Positions 22,659 through 34,780 are shown, counted from the first letter of the stretch. The stretch is DNA of 64,000 bases from Catonia carolina (GCA_035578175.1 JAQMRL010000003.1:56776672-56840671); one strand, 5' to 3'. Program-made: numbers and translations. Notes: a model not told the origin generated them from the letters alone.

Positions 22659-23835
22659 TTACTTTTGCTGTTGCTTCGCTCACGCTCGATATGACACAGT
22701 GCACCTAAATAGAGGTTGACTATCGTTTAGATGTGTGTAGAGCAACCAACGGTGCTGATATAGAAACTTATTAAGTTGTATAAAATTTTTAATATTTTCC
22801 GTTTACAACAAAAAACATTATGATATTATCTCTTAAGTAAGTAAAGTATTATGAAAGTATTATGAACAAAAGAGAAACACGTATTTAGCTAGTTTCTATT
22901 TTCTATTTTAGAGTGGTAGGTAAATATCGTACTTATCTTAAAAAGACAAGTATTTGGTACTAAATTTCAATCGGTAGAAAACAAAAGGAACTATAATCTT
23001 GTCACTCTATTTTATTCGTTAAGTAGTTCAAGGTTGTTAAAATTGTAATATTGTTCAAAAGTAATAGTAAGAAAAGAAAATGTTTAATTTATTTAACTTT
23101 AATACTCTTATTTTTGACATTCATGAGAAAATACATGAACTCTAGTATTAAGGTGTCTACCTTAGTTTTCAGAACTAGGTGGAATGGCTTGTTACATAAA
23201 TCGTGTAAATTTAAAATGACTATTATAATATTTATTAGCTATATTACTTATTTTATTAGTATAGTCGAACGTTGGTTTTTTAGATTTGGCCGGAAAATAA
23301 TTTACAATAATTTTTAAAGTATTTTAAAATAAATTTACTTCCAAAATTTATTCAAGATTATATTTTATAGTCTGCATTATAATTGCCGATCGAAAAACCC
23401 GCATTTTCAAAGGAACAAAAGAAAGTTTAGTTAACAAAATTTAGCTATGGTTTTAACGAAAGAGGAATTAAATTTTTTTTGAAGAATGTTAATATTTCAC
23501 TTAAGGCGATCATTTAACTGTAAAAAGAGATAGGGTATCTATTTCCATATATTTATTGCAACCTCAGGGCTGGCTTAAAAAGTCTTCAAAGGTGGTAAGA
23601 AGTGTTAAAATTTATAACTAAGATATTGTAGCCCGTTTTTACATGTATACTTTTTCTTTAGATAAATTATCAAGATTTCAATATTAATGGTTCATTTGAA
23701 AAAAAATTGCTTTTACTTCAAAGAAATCTTTATTTACTTCAATTTAAATAATTGTTATTATTCTAGCGGCTGATCTAGTCCACTTATTGCAATTCAAAAC
23801 GCTAATAATTTCTACTGAATATTACCTTATCCCTT
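22659..23835. other. AT-rich spacer, nothing recognised
   Basis: The 88-codon plus-strand frame at 23051-23317 is hydrophobic, could form a membrane helix by composition, and lies in A+T-rich DNA. No family or gene context is recognised, so it is not annotated as a gene. Confidence 0.45.
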
Positions 23836-23837
23836 AG

Positions 23838-24350
23838 ACTTTTTCTTGCGTAATTCGTCTAGTAAAACCCATAGCCAAATCTTCTGAAGCAATTTGTCCT
23901 CCTCCATTCTTCGCAAATGATCGCACCAGATGAATTGTATCTTTTCAGTTTTATAATTTAATAAAAATTAAAAATGTTTTTTCGACTTCGATTAAAGCTC
24001 TTCATTCCTTACAAGATCTAGCGTAGTCAACTAATAACAACTCTCGAAACTCACTTCTAAAGGTGCTGTTATTATCCATTTTAATCTTGGTTAGAGAGTC
24101 CAAAACTCTAAACCATAAACGAAGGAAGTTTTAACAAAAGAACAGAATTTTATTCTCTTCTTAGAGTTACAAGGTTATCTTTTAAAAAAGGATGTAACAT
24201 TCTGGTGATTTCCCTTCCTCTGCCAACTTTTTCCAAAATATCATTGTCCGGTGCTTTGTCTGACGTTAAAATTGTACCAAGATATTCATACCCGTGCACT
24301 AACTCAGTGACCCTTTTGTTGGTTTCCTCATTGTGTCCTAACCGGAATTC
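23838..24350 (-). pseudogene. LINE reverse transcriptase relic, C-terminal part (minus)
   Basis: On the minus strand, in broken frames: GYEYLGTILTSD and EKVGRGREITRML, then RIKFCSFVKTSFVYGLEFW, and further downstream KIQFIWCDHLRRMEEDKLL. These correspond in order to the post-palm blocks of LINE reverse transcriptases: a F-YLG-ILTSDG-like block, a FVKT-VYG-E-W block and a GH--RM block. Stops and at least two frameshifts interrupt the reading. The 167-codon minus-strand frame at 24150-24653 covers only the first block at its end; the rest of that frame is a shadow of the plus-strand relic described next. Confidence 0.7.
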
Positions 24351-24369
24351 GAATATAAGATAAGGAAAT

Positions 24370-24575
24370 GAAATAGTTTGGGCATTTGCAAAAGGATGGT
24401 AGGTGGCTAAAGAGGGCATGAAAATGGACGCCAGCCGGTAGAAAAATGATGGGTAGACCGGAGGTGATGTGGTTGACCGTTGTGCAGGAAGCAATGTCTT
24501 TGCGGCGGCTTTCCGATGGTGACTGGCAAGACAAAGAGAGGTCGTGCTTAGGAAGCAAGATACAGCTGGAATTAT
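24370..24575 (+). pseudogene. LINE C-terminal fragment (plus strand)
   Basis: The plus strand reads FGHLQKDGRWLKRA, stop, KWTPAGRKMMGRPEVMWL, then VVQEAMSLRRLSDGDWQDKE. This is the C-terminal pattern of LINE proteins: a FGH--RM block, a K+-GR+-RGRP--+W block, then a final DW-D block. Only these last blocks are present and one stop is visible. The fragment lies tail to head against the minus-strand relic at 23838-24350, so two separate insertions or an inversion must have occurred. Confidence 0.7.
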
Positions 24576-24834
24576 ATATCCTCGCATGAATACAAAGATA
24601 AGGAATTGGCTAATTATAGGCATACCGTAAGGAAATTTCAGTGCAAGCGTCAACCTTGGCGGGGAAGCATTAACCCCACCATTGTAATACGAGTATTTCG
24701 TAGTAACGACTTGGCAACAGAATGTTTAATATTAACGTAGTGAGGCTAATATGTAGTGCGGATTTACCCCAAATTTCTGATGACGCATGCGCACTGAGTC
24801 TGCAACATCCTACCGGTATAACTAAAATAATTTA

Positions 24835-25226
24835 TTGTTGTTGTTTAGGCCATCAGCCGAAGGCTGGTTTGAACCAGTAGAAGTTTTACTAAGTAAAACG
24901 GGGGGTTGTGGTTTACAATTGTCTTCCTCACTGAGTGCAAAAGTACGCTTTACAGCATGCCGGGTCTCTGTAAAGCACATATTTTCCACTCTGCAAATGA
25001 CACATTCACTTCATTCACCACAGAGTCTGGCTGTATAATTAAATTAATTACTTTCAGAGGAAAAAACTCTGATTAGCGTCTTTTACACCTCTACCTCTTA
25101 TGTTCTTAAATGATTCAGTTATTTAATTGGCTGACCATGTGATAAGAAACAAAACTAGTTTTTTTAGCCTTCCAACTAACAGATTGAGTGTAAATAACTT
25201 GATACTCCACCTGTCTGTTATTGGCA
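24835..25226 (-). repeat. Dispersed ~400-bp repeat, copy B
   Basis: The plus strand runs from TTGTTGTTTAGGCCATCAGC to ACTCCACCTGTCTGTTATTG with all landmarks in the standard order and no large insertion. The (TTG) units at the left end are the probable 3' tail of a minus-strand transcript. The 67-codon open frame inside is incidental. Confidence 0.85.
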
Positions 25227-27375
25227 GTTAATAATTATTGCAACTGAAATTAAAAACTTAATTAACTGTGGACATAAATTTTTATCAAAATTTGGTTTTA
25301 CCGTTAGTTTTAATAGGTCTGTGGATATGAACATAAGTAAAACTCGTTGGTAATTTTTTTGATAGTAAAATTTGGAAAGGTAAGATATTTTGTAAAAATG
25401 ATTTTTTTATGTGTAAAAAGTCTTAAAATTATGGTACATGGTGGGAAACCCTAGACCATGGAATCAAACTCGGTAATTTCTAGTTTTAATCTAGGGTGTT
25501 ATTTAATTTGTTATTTTCCTATGAATACAGCATTTTTAATACAATAGTGCATTGTCTCGGATTGTATACAAATTATTAAGGCCAAATTTATCAAGTTATT
25601 ATTACAAAATCATGATCGCCTATTGAATTTATCCATTAGAATTCTTGTTTTGAGTGTATATGACGGATTTTCATTACTTCGTTTGCAATCTGTTGTAATA
25701 ATAGCAATGTAATCTATCATAGTGTGAATGGTAATTGATTAGTCCCTCACTACCTCTAGACTGCGAGCAGTGTATGCCTTGTTGTGAGAGAACTCCATTT
25801 GATCGGACCAAAAGCCTAATGGAATTACAGCTGTTACGATTTACGGTTATCTGATTTGATGATACTTTTGGGAATAAGATTTGTACCTATGTATTAAAAT
25901 CTATTCATTAATGTATCGAATGAAACAATACTCGTGTAATTGTATCAGAAAATGCATTTGAAAAAAAACATAAAATATTTTAATTGTTCAAACTAGATTT
26001 TTAAATCTACGAGTATTATTATTATTTTTAAACTTCGTATTATGAATATTCCATAATATACATATGATTTTGAGTTCTTAGACTAGAAAATATCTATTGT
26101 TAAAAAACCTTGTTATTCATGCTGGTTTAAACTACAAAATATGGATTTGAATTAAATAGTGGTTGTCACAGAAAAATCCAATGTTCTTATAAATGTAATC
26201 TTACTAGTAACTATAGGCACTAAATATAAAATCTTTACTACTGATTTTAGTACATTTTTAGTTTATAACAATAATAATAATAATAATAAACAAAAAAATG
26301 GTTTTCAATTGAGATGGTTGTTTTACAATACGTTTCCATTAGGCTGCAGGAGTTGATGACAAGTCTGACCAATTAATTGAAGACGTTTAATGAAAAATTT
26401 TTTTCATCAAATTTTAGTTAGCATAAACAGATGCGCAATGGTTGAATCTTTGATGATGTCCTGTTAACTAGCAATGGAAGAGATATTTGGTTGGGTATTC
26501 CTTCCACAAAGCCACATTTGAATTTAACCGGTCCTGTAATCTAGTCCTACCCTTCGCAACAATCTATGAAAGCTTGTAAGTAAAGATTCCTTGTAAGTAA
26601 AAGATGTCTGCAGAGATTTCTAGATTTTGTGTGTATTTATTCCGTTTAGTTTCTTAAATAATTTTAATGAATAAGTTCATAAAGGATCACTCTGTTTTAT
26701 TGAGAAATTTCAAGAACAAATGAAAGAAAGCTCATCACAAGGGCCGTCAATTTACTAATAATGAAGAAAAACCGAAATGTGTGGAGAAATCTACAATAGA
26801 GGATAGAACTTCAAATGGAAATATTTTTGAACGTTTATTTATTATTCAGAAACTATAGTAGAACAATCCAAAAATTAACTATTTTTTTTTTAAATATACA
26901 AATGATGTGACAAGCAGAAAAATTTATTTTAAAACTCAGTTGATGGGTCTTTTCTCCTATTCTGCCACCAGCATGGTTTTTTTACATGTGCTAAATCTAG
27001 CTAAATCCCAAAACATCATCGCCATAGTAGCAGTGGCAGCTTCTTAAAGTACGGAGAGGAACAACAAAAACTGAATACTAACCTATTTCCCATTCTGGTT
27101 TAATTTATGTAATTTTGTATTTTATATTAGGGAGCACAATGCATTAAGATAAGATACTGCAATTCAGTAGAACAATTCAGATAAGAAAAGACATTAAAAT
27201 TCATTAGTTTTACTGTGGTGGGTGAATAAGAGAAAAGGCCGCAGTGGATAATATTCACGAGTTAAACAATAAAACTACAATTGCAAAATAAGAGAAAAAA
27301 CATAAGAAAAATTGGATAACGAATAGGTAACATTTAACTAGAATAACATACAAGTAGTGTCGAAAAAAATTTAAC
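25227..27375. other. AT-rich spacer, nothing recognised
   Basis: A short (AAT)n run lies at about 26268-26288. No supported gene. The ORF at 26159-26356 reads through that simple repeat. Confidence 0.5.
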
Positions 27376-27705
27376 GAATATTAATTTTTATATAAATCCC
27401 TTTCAAACCCCATGTGGACATGTGGGCTTCACCTGTGGGGTACATCCAACACTTCAAACATAAACATATTTGAATGTTTTCAGTCAAAATTTTTGCGGCG
27501 AGCCCTGCAAATTCCTCGGTACATCAGAACTAACTATCTCTATGCCGATGTTAAAACAGGCACTGTGAAACAAACTGTTCCAAAATTCAGTGGTAAATAT
27601 GAAGAAAGATTCAACCATTTTCCAAACTTCCTTGCTCTGAATCTGCTAAACAACATTGATACCGGGTTTTCAAGACTGAAAAGACATATATTGTTTTCGA
27701 TTTAG
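27376..27705 (+). pseudogene. Jockey-type LINE, C-terminal fragment
   Basis: Reads LYKSLSNPMWTCGLHLWGTS, then IFECFQSKFLRRALQIPRY, IRTNYLYADVKTGTV, and HFPNFLALNLLNN, ending in a stop at 27705. Jockey-clade ORF2 proteins have exactly this C-terminal order: (L)YK-LKP-W-YG-QLWG, then IQ-FQSK-LR, then a +N--L--DL--P-V block, then HPN-LA--LL. About 110 codons are open without interruption. The RT core lies upstream and is missing, so it is a 5'-truncated relic. It is closest in pattern to the relics at 47290 and 59290. Confidence 0.8.
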
Positions 27706-28107
27706 GTTATAGGTTTTAACGAACATTGTTACAGTTATTTTCATTTTTTCTAACTGATATGCTACTCTCTTTCTTTCGAAATCATCATTGTACCTCAAAT
27801 AATTATTATTACTAATTTCATTAACAGATGAAATTGTAATCATGTTAATTAACATTTATCAAAATTACTCATTGTTCTAGTTCATGTGAAAAGATTTTAA
27901 TGTTGCAGACTAGAAAAAAAATATTATAAACATGAAAAAAAAGAAAATTAAATTTATTGAAAAAATATTTATTTTTATGACTAATGAAAATGCGAAAAAC
28001 GCAAGATAAATAAATTGCAAAAGTGAGATTTTTAAGTTTTATATAATCGTCCAAAAGAATTAGTTTATGGAAATTTTTTGTGCTTTATAACTTTGGTTGC
28101 AACGAGA
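27706..28107. other. AT-rich spacer between Jockey scraps
   Basis: Nothing recognised. It may include the diverged 3' UTRs of one or both neighbouring LINE fragments. Confidence 0.4.
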
Positions 28108-28325
28108 TCAATAGATCTTAACTCCATTTTCGTCGTAGCGGCGGCGTGTTAAATTTTGTCTAGACATTTTCTGCACTAGAGGATTGATGTGGTCTGTTAA
28201 TTTTCTGTTAAATTTTGAATATTTGATTTGAGCAGCTTCTGTTACTAAAGGGATTTTCAAGTTGGAATGCAATGTAAAATTTGTAACGTAATGTGGAGTG
28301 TTTGATAACATGCGGTATTTAAAAG
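28108..28325 (-). pseudogene. Jockey-type LINE, extreme C-terminal fragment
   Basis: The minus strand reads MLSNTPHYVTNFTLHSNLKI followed by PLVTEAAQIKYSKFNRKL and NPLVQKMSRQNLTRRR. This matches the Jockey C-terminal block: (I)-N-PWYV-N-TLH-DL-IP-V, then a helix with NPL. About 70 codons are recognisable. The open frame continues upstream to 28377, but the sequence there (YIKFLYPYYITF) is not LINE-like. Confidence 0.75.
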
Positions 28326-28377
28326 TAATATAGTATGGATATAGGAATTTTATATAATCCACACTTAAAATTATCAA

Positions 28378-30676
28378 CCGATTTGGAACTGACTGTTTAA
28401 AATTTAATCAAAACAGATTCAACAAATCAAACCAGATTTTTTTATATCATTAAAAATAAAAACAGTTTGACTTAATTAGAAATCTAATCAAATATAAAAC
28501 GATGTATCTGTAATGACGTATGGATATATTGTACACAACTTTTAAAAAAAGGTGTCGTTTCTGGTTCAGTTACTGTCAAATATTATAGAACAAAAACTAA
28601 AACGTAGATCCACTAAAAAATCAACCACTGCAAGTAACATTTCTTTCTTTTTGTTTTTGTCTAGTACGAATTTCAGTACTAACTTTTTCACACACGTACA
28701 CACTCACCTACTTACCAATTGAAAAAGTCACTCTTTCTTTCCAATAGTTTTGTCCTTTACTAACAATCCCATTCTAAAACTAACGTTTTCTGCAAAATTG
28801 GTTCTGTTTCCTTTCTCCACGTTCCATCGTTTAATTGTTTCCTGTAAGAAACACATTGTAATTAAATTTGTTTTCCTAACTGAATGATTACCATCCCGTA
28901 TCAGCATTTAATAGTTGAATACATCAACTAATACGGATATTTAAACAATTCGTGATTCGTTCGAATTTTATCAATTATAACAATATTGATTTAGTTTTAA
29001 TATGAATTTAGCCCGGAAAATTTAACCCCTGTGTGGAAATATTTCAAATAGGCCAGTTTTTAAATTTGGAATACACAAACACACACACTCCTGACGGTTA
29101 ACTAAATAGCACATAAAAAGCCTCTAACTCTATGAATTCGGCTTCATCCGCTATATTTAGAAATAGCTAAAAATGATTTTCATTCAATTACATTTCGTTT
29201 GTAGCAACCAAACGTTAAGTCTAAATTTACAGTCTGTAGCAAAAACTTTGAAGAGAATTAAATGCTTTTCAAAAAACCTTCTTACTTTTTTTGTACTGCT
29301 CTTCTAGCAAGACAAACCTAGAACACTTGCCAAGGAACATATTTGTCCAAAATTTGAAATTTATGTGAATTTACAAACCATTTTCCTAAAATGTCTGAAA
29401 AAGAGACATCATTTTTCTAAAATGTCTGAAAAAGAGCTCACGTGACTGAGGAAAATCGTAACATTTTTCAATATAAAAAGTAATCTTTCAATATACTTGT
29501 ATTTTAAACAATTTTTAATCCTCTGTGATTTTGTCAAAACTTGATATAATTGGCGCTACGGATGACCCCGTACAACTATTCCTTAGTTGTACGGTGAATG
29601 TATTCTTACAACCCATCTGCGCGCTAGAGTTATATTCTACTTTAACAAGTTAACATAACGCATTGGCAAATACCTTCATTTTTATTCGTATGTAATCGTA
29701 CGCAATTCAATTTATTTTAGTTAATAGTACACTAAAATTAAAATTTTTTGAATTTTAAAAACATTCAACATTAACATAACTTTGGTTTGATTCAGCACTA
29801 CTTTGAAGTAGTCAACACAATAATCATGTGGGCGCGCATTCAAAATGTCTAACTGAAGAGGTTTTAGCAAAAACAACTATAGTCCAAAATTGAAAATTTT
29901 TCATTAGGATTAAAAATGTCCTCTAGTCTGTTGTTATTCTTTTAACTATATAATACTGTGGTAACTATATTCTGCTTGCTTTTTGAGTAAAGTCATGATT
30001 TGAACGTCTATTAATAGCCAATAATATGTTATGTGATAAAATGAAAATTGAAACCTGGACTAAGGTTATTTCTAACAAATTTTTGTACTTCCAAATTAAA
30101 GTTTATTTAAAACAAAGAAATGGTAAAAAACAATAAAATACTCCAAATACTGTCACGTTCAGGTGGTTCCATTTTATACGGCAGTTTAAGAAACCAGGTA
30201 AAAAATACTTTTTTTTGAACCGTATATTAATTTTGAACAAAAACATCCTTAGTCCAAGAAACTTCACATTTTTTGTATAAAACAAGATGGGCTTGTTTTT
30301 TGTAAAATTGGCTAGTTTTTAACATATTGTCTTAATGTAACTATAGCTGTTTTTACAATAATGATTAGTACACATAATGGACGCAAGGGTGCACTACAAG
30401 ATGACATGCATAACTAAAATTGGAGTCTTTTGGACTAAGGTTCTTTTTAGTGAAACCTCTTTAATTTTATTGTAGGTCTATCCTTCGATCACTCTCCTAT
30501 AAAATACCTCTTCATAGGTCAGGTTGCTTTACTTATTGTATGAATATATATATTTTTATATTGGGTTTAATTCTTCCGTTTGGTTCATAAAAGGTACACT
30601 AAGAGTGATTCATTTTAATGAATATAATTCTTTAGTATTTTTACAGACGACATTATATAACTTATTCAGCAAAATT
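28378..30676. other. AT-rich spacer with a short local duplication
   Basis: CTAAAATGTCTGAAAAAGAG occurs twice in tandem at about 29390-29440 (period about 32 bp). No gene, SINE or transposase motif found. Confidence 0.5.
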
Positions 30677-30857
30677 TTTCACCGTTGGGCTTTCATTTTC
30701 ATCAAGGTCATCTCCATCTTAGCATGATTACGTCATCCTGGAGGATACACTGCTGGGTGTGACCCCTCCTTCCACGCCTAATAATAACTCTCATCAAATC
30801 TAGTGGTTGTGCTTTAATGTATAGTATAGTGTTCTAGATTTATAAAATTAAAAAAAA
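30677..30857 (+). mobile_element. Jockey-family LINE 3' UTR, 5'-truncated copy with A tail
   Basis: This 181-bp stretch starts at CACCGTTGGGCTTTCATTTT and ends TTATAAAATTAAAAAAAA. It is the same sequence as the 3' UTR of the minus-strand Jockey relic at 59 kb (about 59080-59245, opposite strand): both share GATTACGTCATCCTGGAGGA, CTAATAATAACTCTCATC and TCTAGTGGTTGTGCTTTA. It is therefore a LINE insertion truncated inside the 3' UTR. An imperfect direct repeat (CATTATATAAC at about 30650 and TATTATACAAC at about 30862) may be its target-site duplication. The ORF at 30524-30727 overlaps the border and is not real. Confidence 0.8.
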
Positions 30858-31304
30858 GGATATTATACAACCCATAAGTTGTGTGATACAAATATATTAT
30901 TTATTTTGGCAATCAATTTATTGGATAAAGGTGTACAATGAAGGCTAAAATGGAGGCAGCCAATTGACTTATTCGGTTATTAATTTTATTACTATTAATT
31001 TTTTTAAATTTTGTAACATTCTTATATTGTAATGTAATTATTTTAACCTATGTTGTAACCACAACGATTTCAATCCAAGTGTATGGATTATTGTAGACAA
31101 AACCTGGTACTTAACTAAAGAAACGTTACATAACAACTTACACTTACTATATCTAATTTAACAGTATCATTTACCAATATTTTACTGACGATTTTACGGA
31201 AACATCCTAAAATCAATCACCGACTCATACGAAATCTTTACATGCCACTTGTACCCGGTAATCCCCCACGCAGGCTTCATAGAAGATGGAATAGCGATAT
31301 CTTG

Positions 31305-31741
31305 TGTTGTTATTTAAGTCATCAGCCGAAAAGCTGGTTTGAATCTGTAGAGGTTTTACTAAGTAAAACGAGGAGTGAGGTGGTTACAATTGCTTTCGTC
31401 ATTGAATGGAAAAGTACGCTTACCAACATGCCGAGCTTCTGTAAAGCACATAATATTTTCCACTCTGCAAATCACACTTTCACTTCATTCACCACAAGGT
31501 CTGGCTTTAATAAATTTATTTTCATTACTTTCAGAGGAGATAACTTTGATTAGCATCTTTTACAACTCTACCTCTAAGTTTCTTAAATGATTCAGTCATT
31601 TAATTGGCTGACCATATCATAAGATACAGGACTATTTTTTTAGCCCTGCAACTAACAGATTAAGTGTAAATAATTTGACACTCCTCCTTTTAACAGATTA
31701 AGTGTAAATAATTTGACACTCCTCCTGTTTGTTATGGGCAA
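31305..31741 (-). repeat. Dispersed ~400-bp repeat, copy C, with a small internal duplication
   Basis: All landmarks are present from GTCATCAGCCGAAAAGCTGG to TGTTTGTTATGGGCAAAG. Near the right end AACAGATTAAGTGTAAATAA and TTTGACACTCCTCC occur twice (about 31657-31690 and 31691-31724). This is a ~34-bp tandem duplication not present in copies B and D. Confidence 0.85.
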
Positions 31742-31931
31742 AGAGATATCTTGTAAAAAAAAATTAAAAATTACCAGTGGGAATCTTACTACTGAATACT
31801 TTTCTCCCTTAAGCCATTAACGTCATATTTTTATCTACCAACGCAAAATCAATTCTCAAATTTACTAATTTGTATCCACATACAATTGTAAAAAATAATA
31901 ATAAAGTAAAAAAATCAACCTGAGAACTTAT

Positions 31932-31990
31932 GAAAATATGTTTAGCATAAAATGTTAGAATCGGGCTTGTCTTGATAAGATTATGTTAAG
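31932..31990. repeat. ~57-bp direct repeat, left copy
   Basis: TTAGCATAAAATGTTAGAAT followed by CGGGCTTGTCTTGATAAGAT recurs with few differences at about 33165-33222. Copy D of the ~400-bp repeat lies between the two. The reason for the duplication is not clear. Confidence 0.85.
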
Positions 31991-32372
31991 TTTGTTTTTG
32001 AAACGGAATCTCCAATGAAAAATCGTTTTATGATAATCATCCGTGTAACAAATCTATTTATTGTTCTATAAAGATAATTGTTGATTAGAGATAAATCTGT
32101 AAATAAAAATTAAGGCGAGCTGATCGTGAATATTTACTCCATTTCTAACACCTTGACCGTTACAGTAACTCTGGTTAAATGAATTGTACTTTAAGAACTA
32201 CAGCTTATTAGCTGAACTTCAAACCAACGACAATATGTGTTTATCAGAATTGTATTTAACACTTGTATTGGAATTTAGACTGCTATTTCTTAATGCTATA
32301 GATGCAAACGAGATTCCATTTTGACTGAGCTGTTTTACCTTAATTTCTAACTCACACGGATAAATGAAAAAT

Positions 32373-32776
32373 GTTGTTGTTGTTGTTGTTTAGGTCATCA
32401 GCCTGTAGGCTGGTTTGAACCTGTAGAGGTTTTACTAAGTAAATCGAGGAGTGAGGTGGTTTACCATTCCTTCCTCACTGAGTGAAAAATTACCCTTATC
32501 AGCATGCCAGGCCCTCTGAAAAGCATATATTTTCCACTCTGCAAAAGACCCTTTCACTTCATTCACCACAGGGTCTGGCTGCATAATGAAATCCATTACT
32601 TTCAGAGGAGATAACTCTGATTAGTGTCTTTTACACCTCTACCTCTTCTGTTCTTAAATGATTCAGTCATTTAATTGGCTGACCATCTGATAAGAAACAG
32701 AACTATTTATTTTAGCCCTGCAACTAACAGATTGAGTGTAAATAATTTGACACTCCACCTGTCTGTTATGGGCAAA
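32373..32776 (-). repeat. Dispersed ~400-bp repeat, copy D (best preserved, with (GTT)n end)
   Basis: The left end is a GTTGTTGTTGTTGTTTAGG run and the right end is CTGTCTGTTATGGGCAAA, giving about 400 bp with no interruption. The trinucleotide run at one end only, the absence of terminal inverted repeats and the absence of coding potential suggest a retroposon with an AAC-type tail on the minus strand. This copy is the best template for a consensus. Confidence 0.88.
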
Positions 32777-33164
32777 AATGAAAAATAATAACGTTAAAAA
32801 ATGTTTTTAAAACGACTAGAATTTAATTTAATTTGACGGCAAGTTGAATAATAAAGTAAGATTACAACTAGATGGTTGCGACTATAATGGCATATTAACA
32901 ATAACAACATAACTGTAGTAGTAAGTAGTCTAACTACATAAGAAAGATTAATACATCATACATTAATAATTTATAATTGTGCATCCAATTTAAAATAACC
33001 CATGACAGATTACAAAAAAATAGATCAACAAGAGACCTTTCTTGATTAATAAAAATATTACTTCATGCGTAAAACCACTTCTAAAATGTTACTCAGTAAT
33101 TGAACTTTGCAAAAACCCTGGAGCGTACAGTGTTTTTATTGTGATTGACATTGCAGTAAATGTA

Positions 33165-33222
33165 GGAAAATATGGTTAGCATAAAATGTCAGAATCGGGC
33201 TTGTCTTGATAAGATTATGAAT
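33165..33222. repeat. ~57-bp direct repeat, right copy
   Basis: GGTTAGCATAAAATGTCAGA and TCGGGCTTGTCTTGATAAGA match 31932-31990 in the same orientation. Confidence 0.85.
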
Positions 33223-34633
33223 ATAGAATATAGCTTGTTAAAACACTGAAAATAAGTTGTCACACTGAACTAAACAAGTATTTCTGAACACAGCACTAAT
33301 ACAGCTGGGCCTACTGAATTTATTTATGAACGTTGTTTTAAACGATTAATAAATTACTGTATTTTTACAACATTTATTTGACTATTTTATTAATGCTTTG
33401 ATAGCGCAATTAGGCGATTATTCAAAAGTCTCCGGTTCAATTTAACATATTTTTTGACATGTTTACTTACATTTATGATTGCATTTTATTTCTTTATTTA
33501 ATTTTTCTTAAAACCTAAAAAATAATGTCACTTAAAGATCACAATTTGAAAAGAAACATTTATATCATTATGTTTTCTTTGTTTTCTTCTTCCAAGTTTA
33601 TTTAATGTCATAACTCGTTGATTCCTAGTTAATAGAAAGGGTATTAAACTACGGTACATTTTTTTACAACGACCTAAAACAAAATTCGAACCCTAGTCGT
33701 GAATTGATCCACGGTTCATCCGCTTTGCATTTAAATTTGATTTTACCTCTGCTCTACAGAGGTGGCAAATCTTATTTATTATTCCAAAAAATTATTGTTT
33801 ATTTTAAAATTTGTACTTTTAAATCAACGGTGAAAATTAAACTGCTATAAACTAGCTTAACTCAATTTTTTTCAATACACAGATAAATACGGTTTTAAGT
33901 CATGCAAATGAATTAACTCAATAGACTTTCCTCTGGTTTCTAAAACACCAGTAATAATAACGGTAAAAACTAAATAAGTTTATATTCGTTTTTTTTGTAT
34001 AATGCGTACATTTATAGGGGTTTGTTTAGATTGTGTATATAAATTATTTAAAGTTTTAGGGCAATCTGGAAAACAGAATTTTGTTTCAATGAAATTAGGC
34101 CAGCCAAATAAATACTTAACGTTCCTTGTTTCATTTAAAAGAAACTGTATTGTGACGTATGCCGGCTTGACAATTGTGTAGGCTATTTGGGTGTGATTGA
34201 TAACCTTGTATAAAGTAGAAAAGTCTATTGATTAGGTTATATTATTCCTTTTGGTTTTTTATATTGGAATACTCTAATGTGTGTTCTGCTGAATCTATTA
34301 TGACTATTGTTACTTTTTATCTATTTTTCTAGATGAGTCTAATATGTTCTTTGAGTTTCTTATTTTGAGAAAACGTTTTGGTTGATTAAATAAAAGAATT
34401 AAAGAAATTTTTCGTTAGTTAGTCATGCTGCATAGTAGACTGTTTAGTCAAGAGTTGTGAAGTGTGTTAGTTAAAACTAGTTTATAAATTGTGCGTTGAA
34501 ACAGATTCTCCGTAACGGCAAATAGTGTGTGATTGGTATCAGGTATAAAAACGAGATAGTGATTGTGTGTTTGTTATCAGGTAGTAAGTTTAGGTGAATA
34601 GGAATAAGTCTTTATCAATTATAAGAGCGATAT
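33223..34633. other. AT-rich spacer, nothing firm
   Basis: Weak tRNA-like strings (TAGCGCAATTAGGCG and TCCGGTTCAATTT at about 33403-33444) are too decayed to call. Related short repeats (GGTATCAGGTATAAA, TTATCAGGTAGTAAG) at 34535-34590 hint at local duplication. Confidence 0.4.
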
Positions 34634-34668
34634 TTCTTTTTAGTGAAGTTTAGCTTCACTAAAAAGAA
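34634..34668. repeat. Perfect 15-bp hairpin, 5-nt loop
   Basis: TTCTTTTTAGTGAAG (34634-34648) is the exact reverse complement of CTTCACTAAAAAGAA (34654-34668), separated by TTTAG. There is no T run after it and no adjacent gene, so it is not evidence of a terminator. Confidence 0.95.
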
Positions 34669-34669
34669 T

Positions 34670-34694
34670 AACTTAACTTAACTTAACTTAACTT
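34670..34694. repeat. (ACTTA)5 short tandem repeat
   Basis: Five units of the pentamer ACTTA/AACTT run from about 34670 directly into the arm of the next hairpin. Confidence 0.9.
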
Positions 34695-34780
34695 GATAAC
34701 AGGCTATATTAGTTATTTAGTTACTATAATTATGCTACATTTTTGTGATGTTGCCTACTTAGCCTGTTATCAAGTTAAGC
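34686..34780. repeat. Perfect ~20-bp inverted repeat, 53-54 nt loop
   Basis: CTTAACTTGATAACAGGCT (34687-34705) is the exact reverse complement of AGCCTGTTATCAAGTTAAG (34761-34779), and one further A-T pair closes inward. It lies directly after a separate perfect hairpin and a pentamer repeat. It could be a small inverted-repeat transposon or a replication-slippage product. An ORF crosses it, but no protein family is recognised. Confidence 0.95.

Noticed and set aside
23051..23317. 88-codon hydrophobic frame that could be a small membrane protein
   Set aside because: Hydrophobicity is expected from T-rich codons; no signal of selection or context.
33403..33444. Possible tRNA gene
   Set aside because: Box-like strings are present, but no acceptor stem or anticodon arm could be paired; at best a decayed SINE.
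33680..33730. Reverse-strand box-B-like AGGGTTCGAATTTTG
   Set aside because: No box A at the correct distance and no stem pairing.
34634..34668. Hairpin as a transcription terminator
   Set aside because: Bacterial-type terminators do not apply in a eukaryotic genome, and no gene precedes it.
34670..34694. (ACTTA)n as telomeric repeat
   Set aside because: The insect telomere motif is TTAGG; this pentamer differs and is only five units long.
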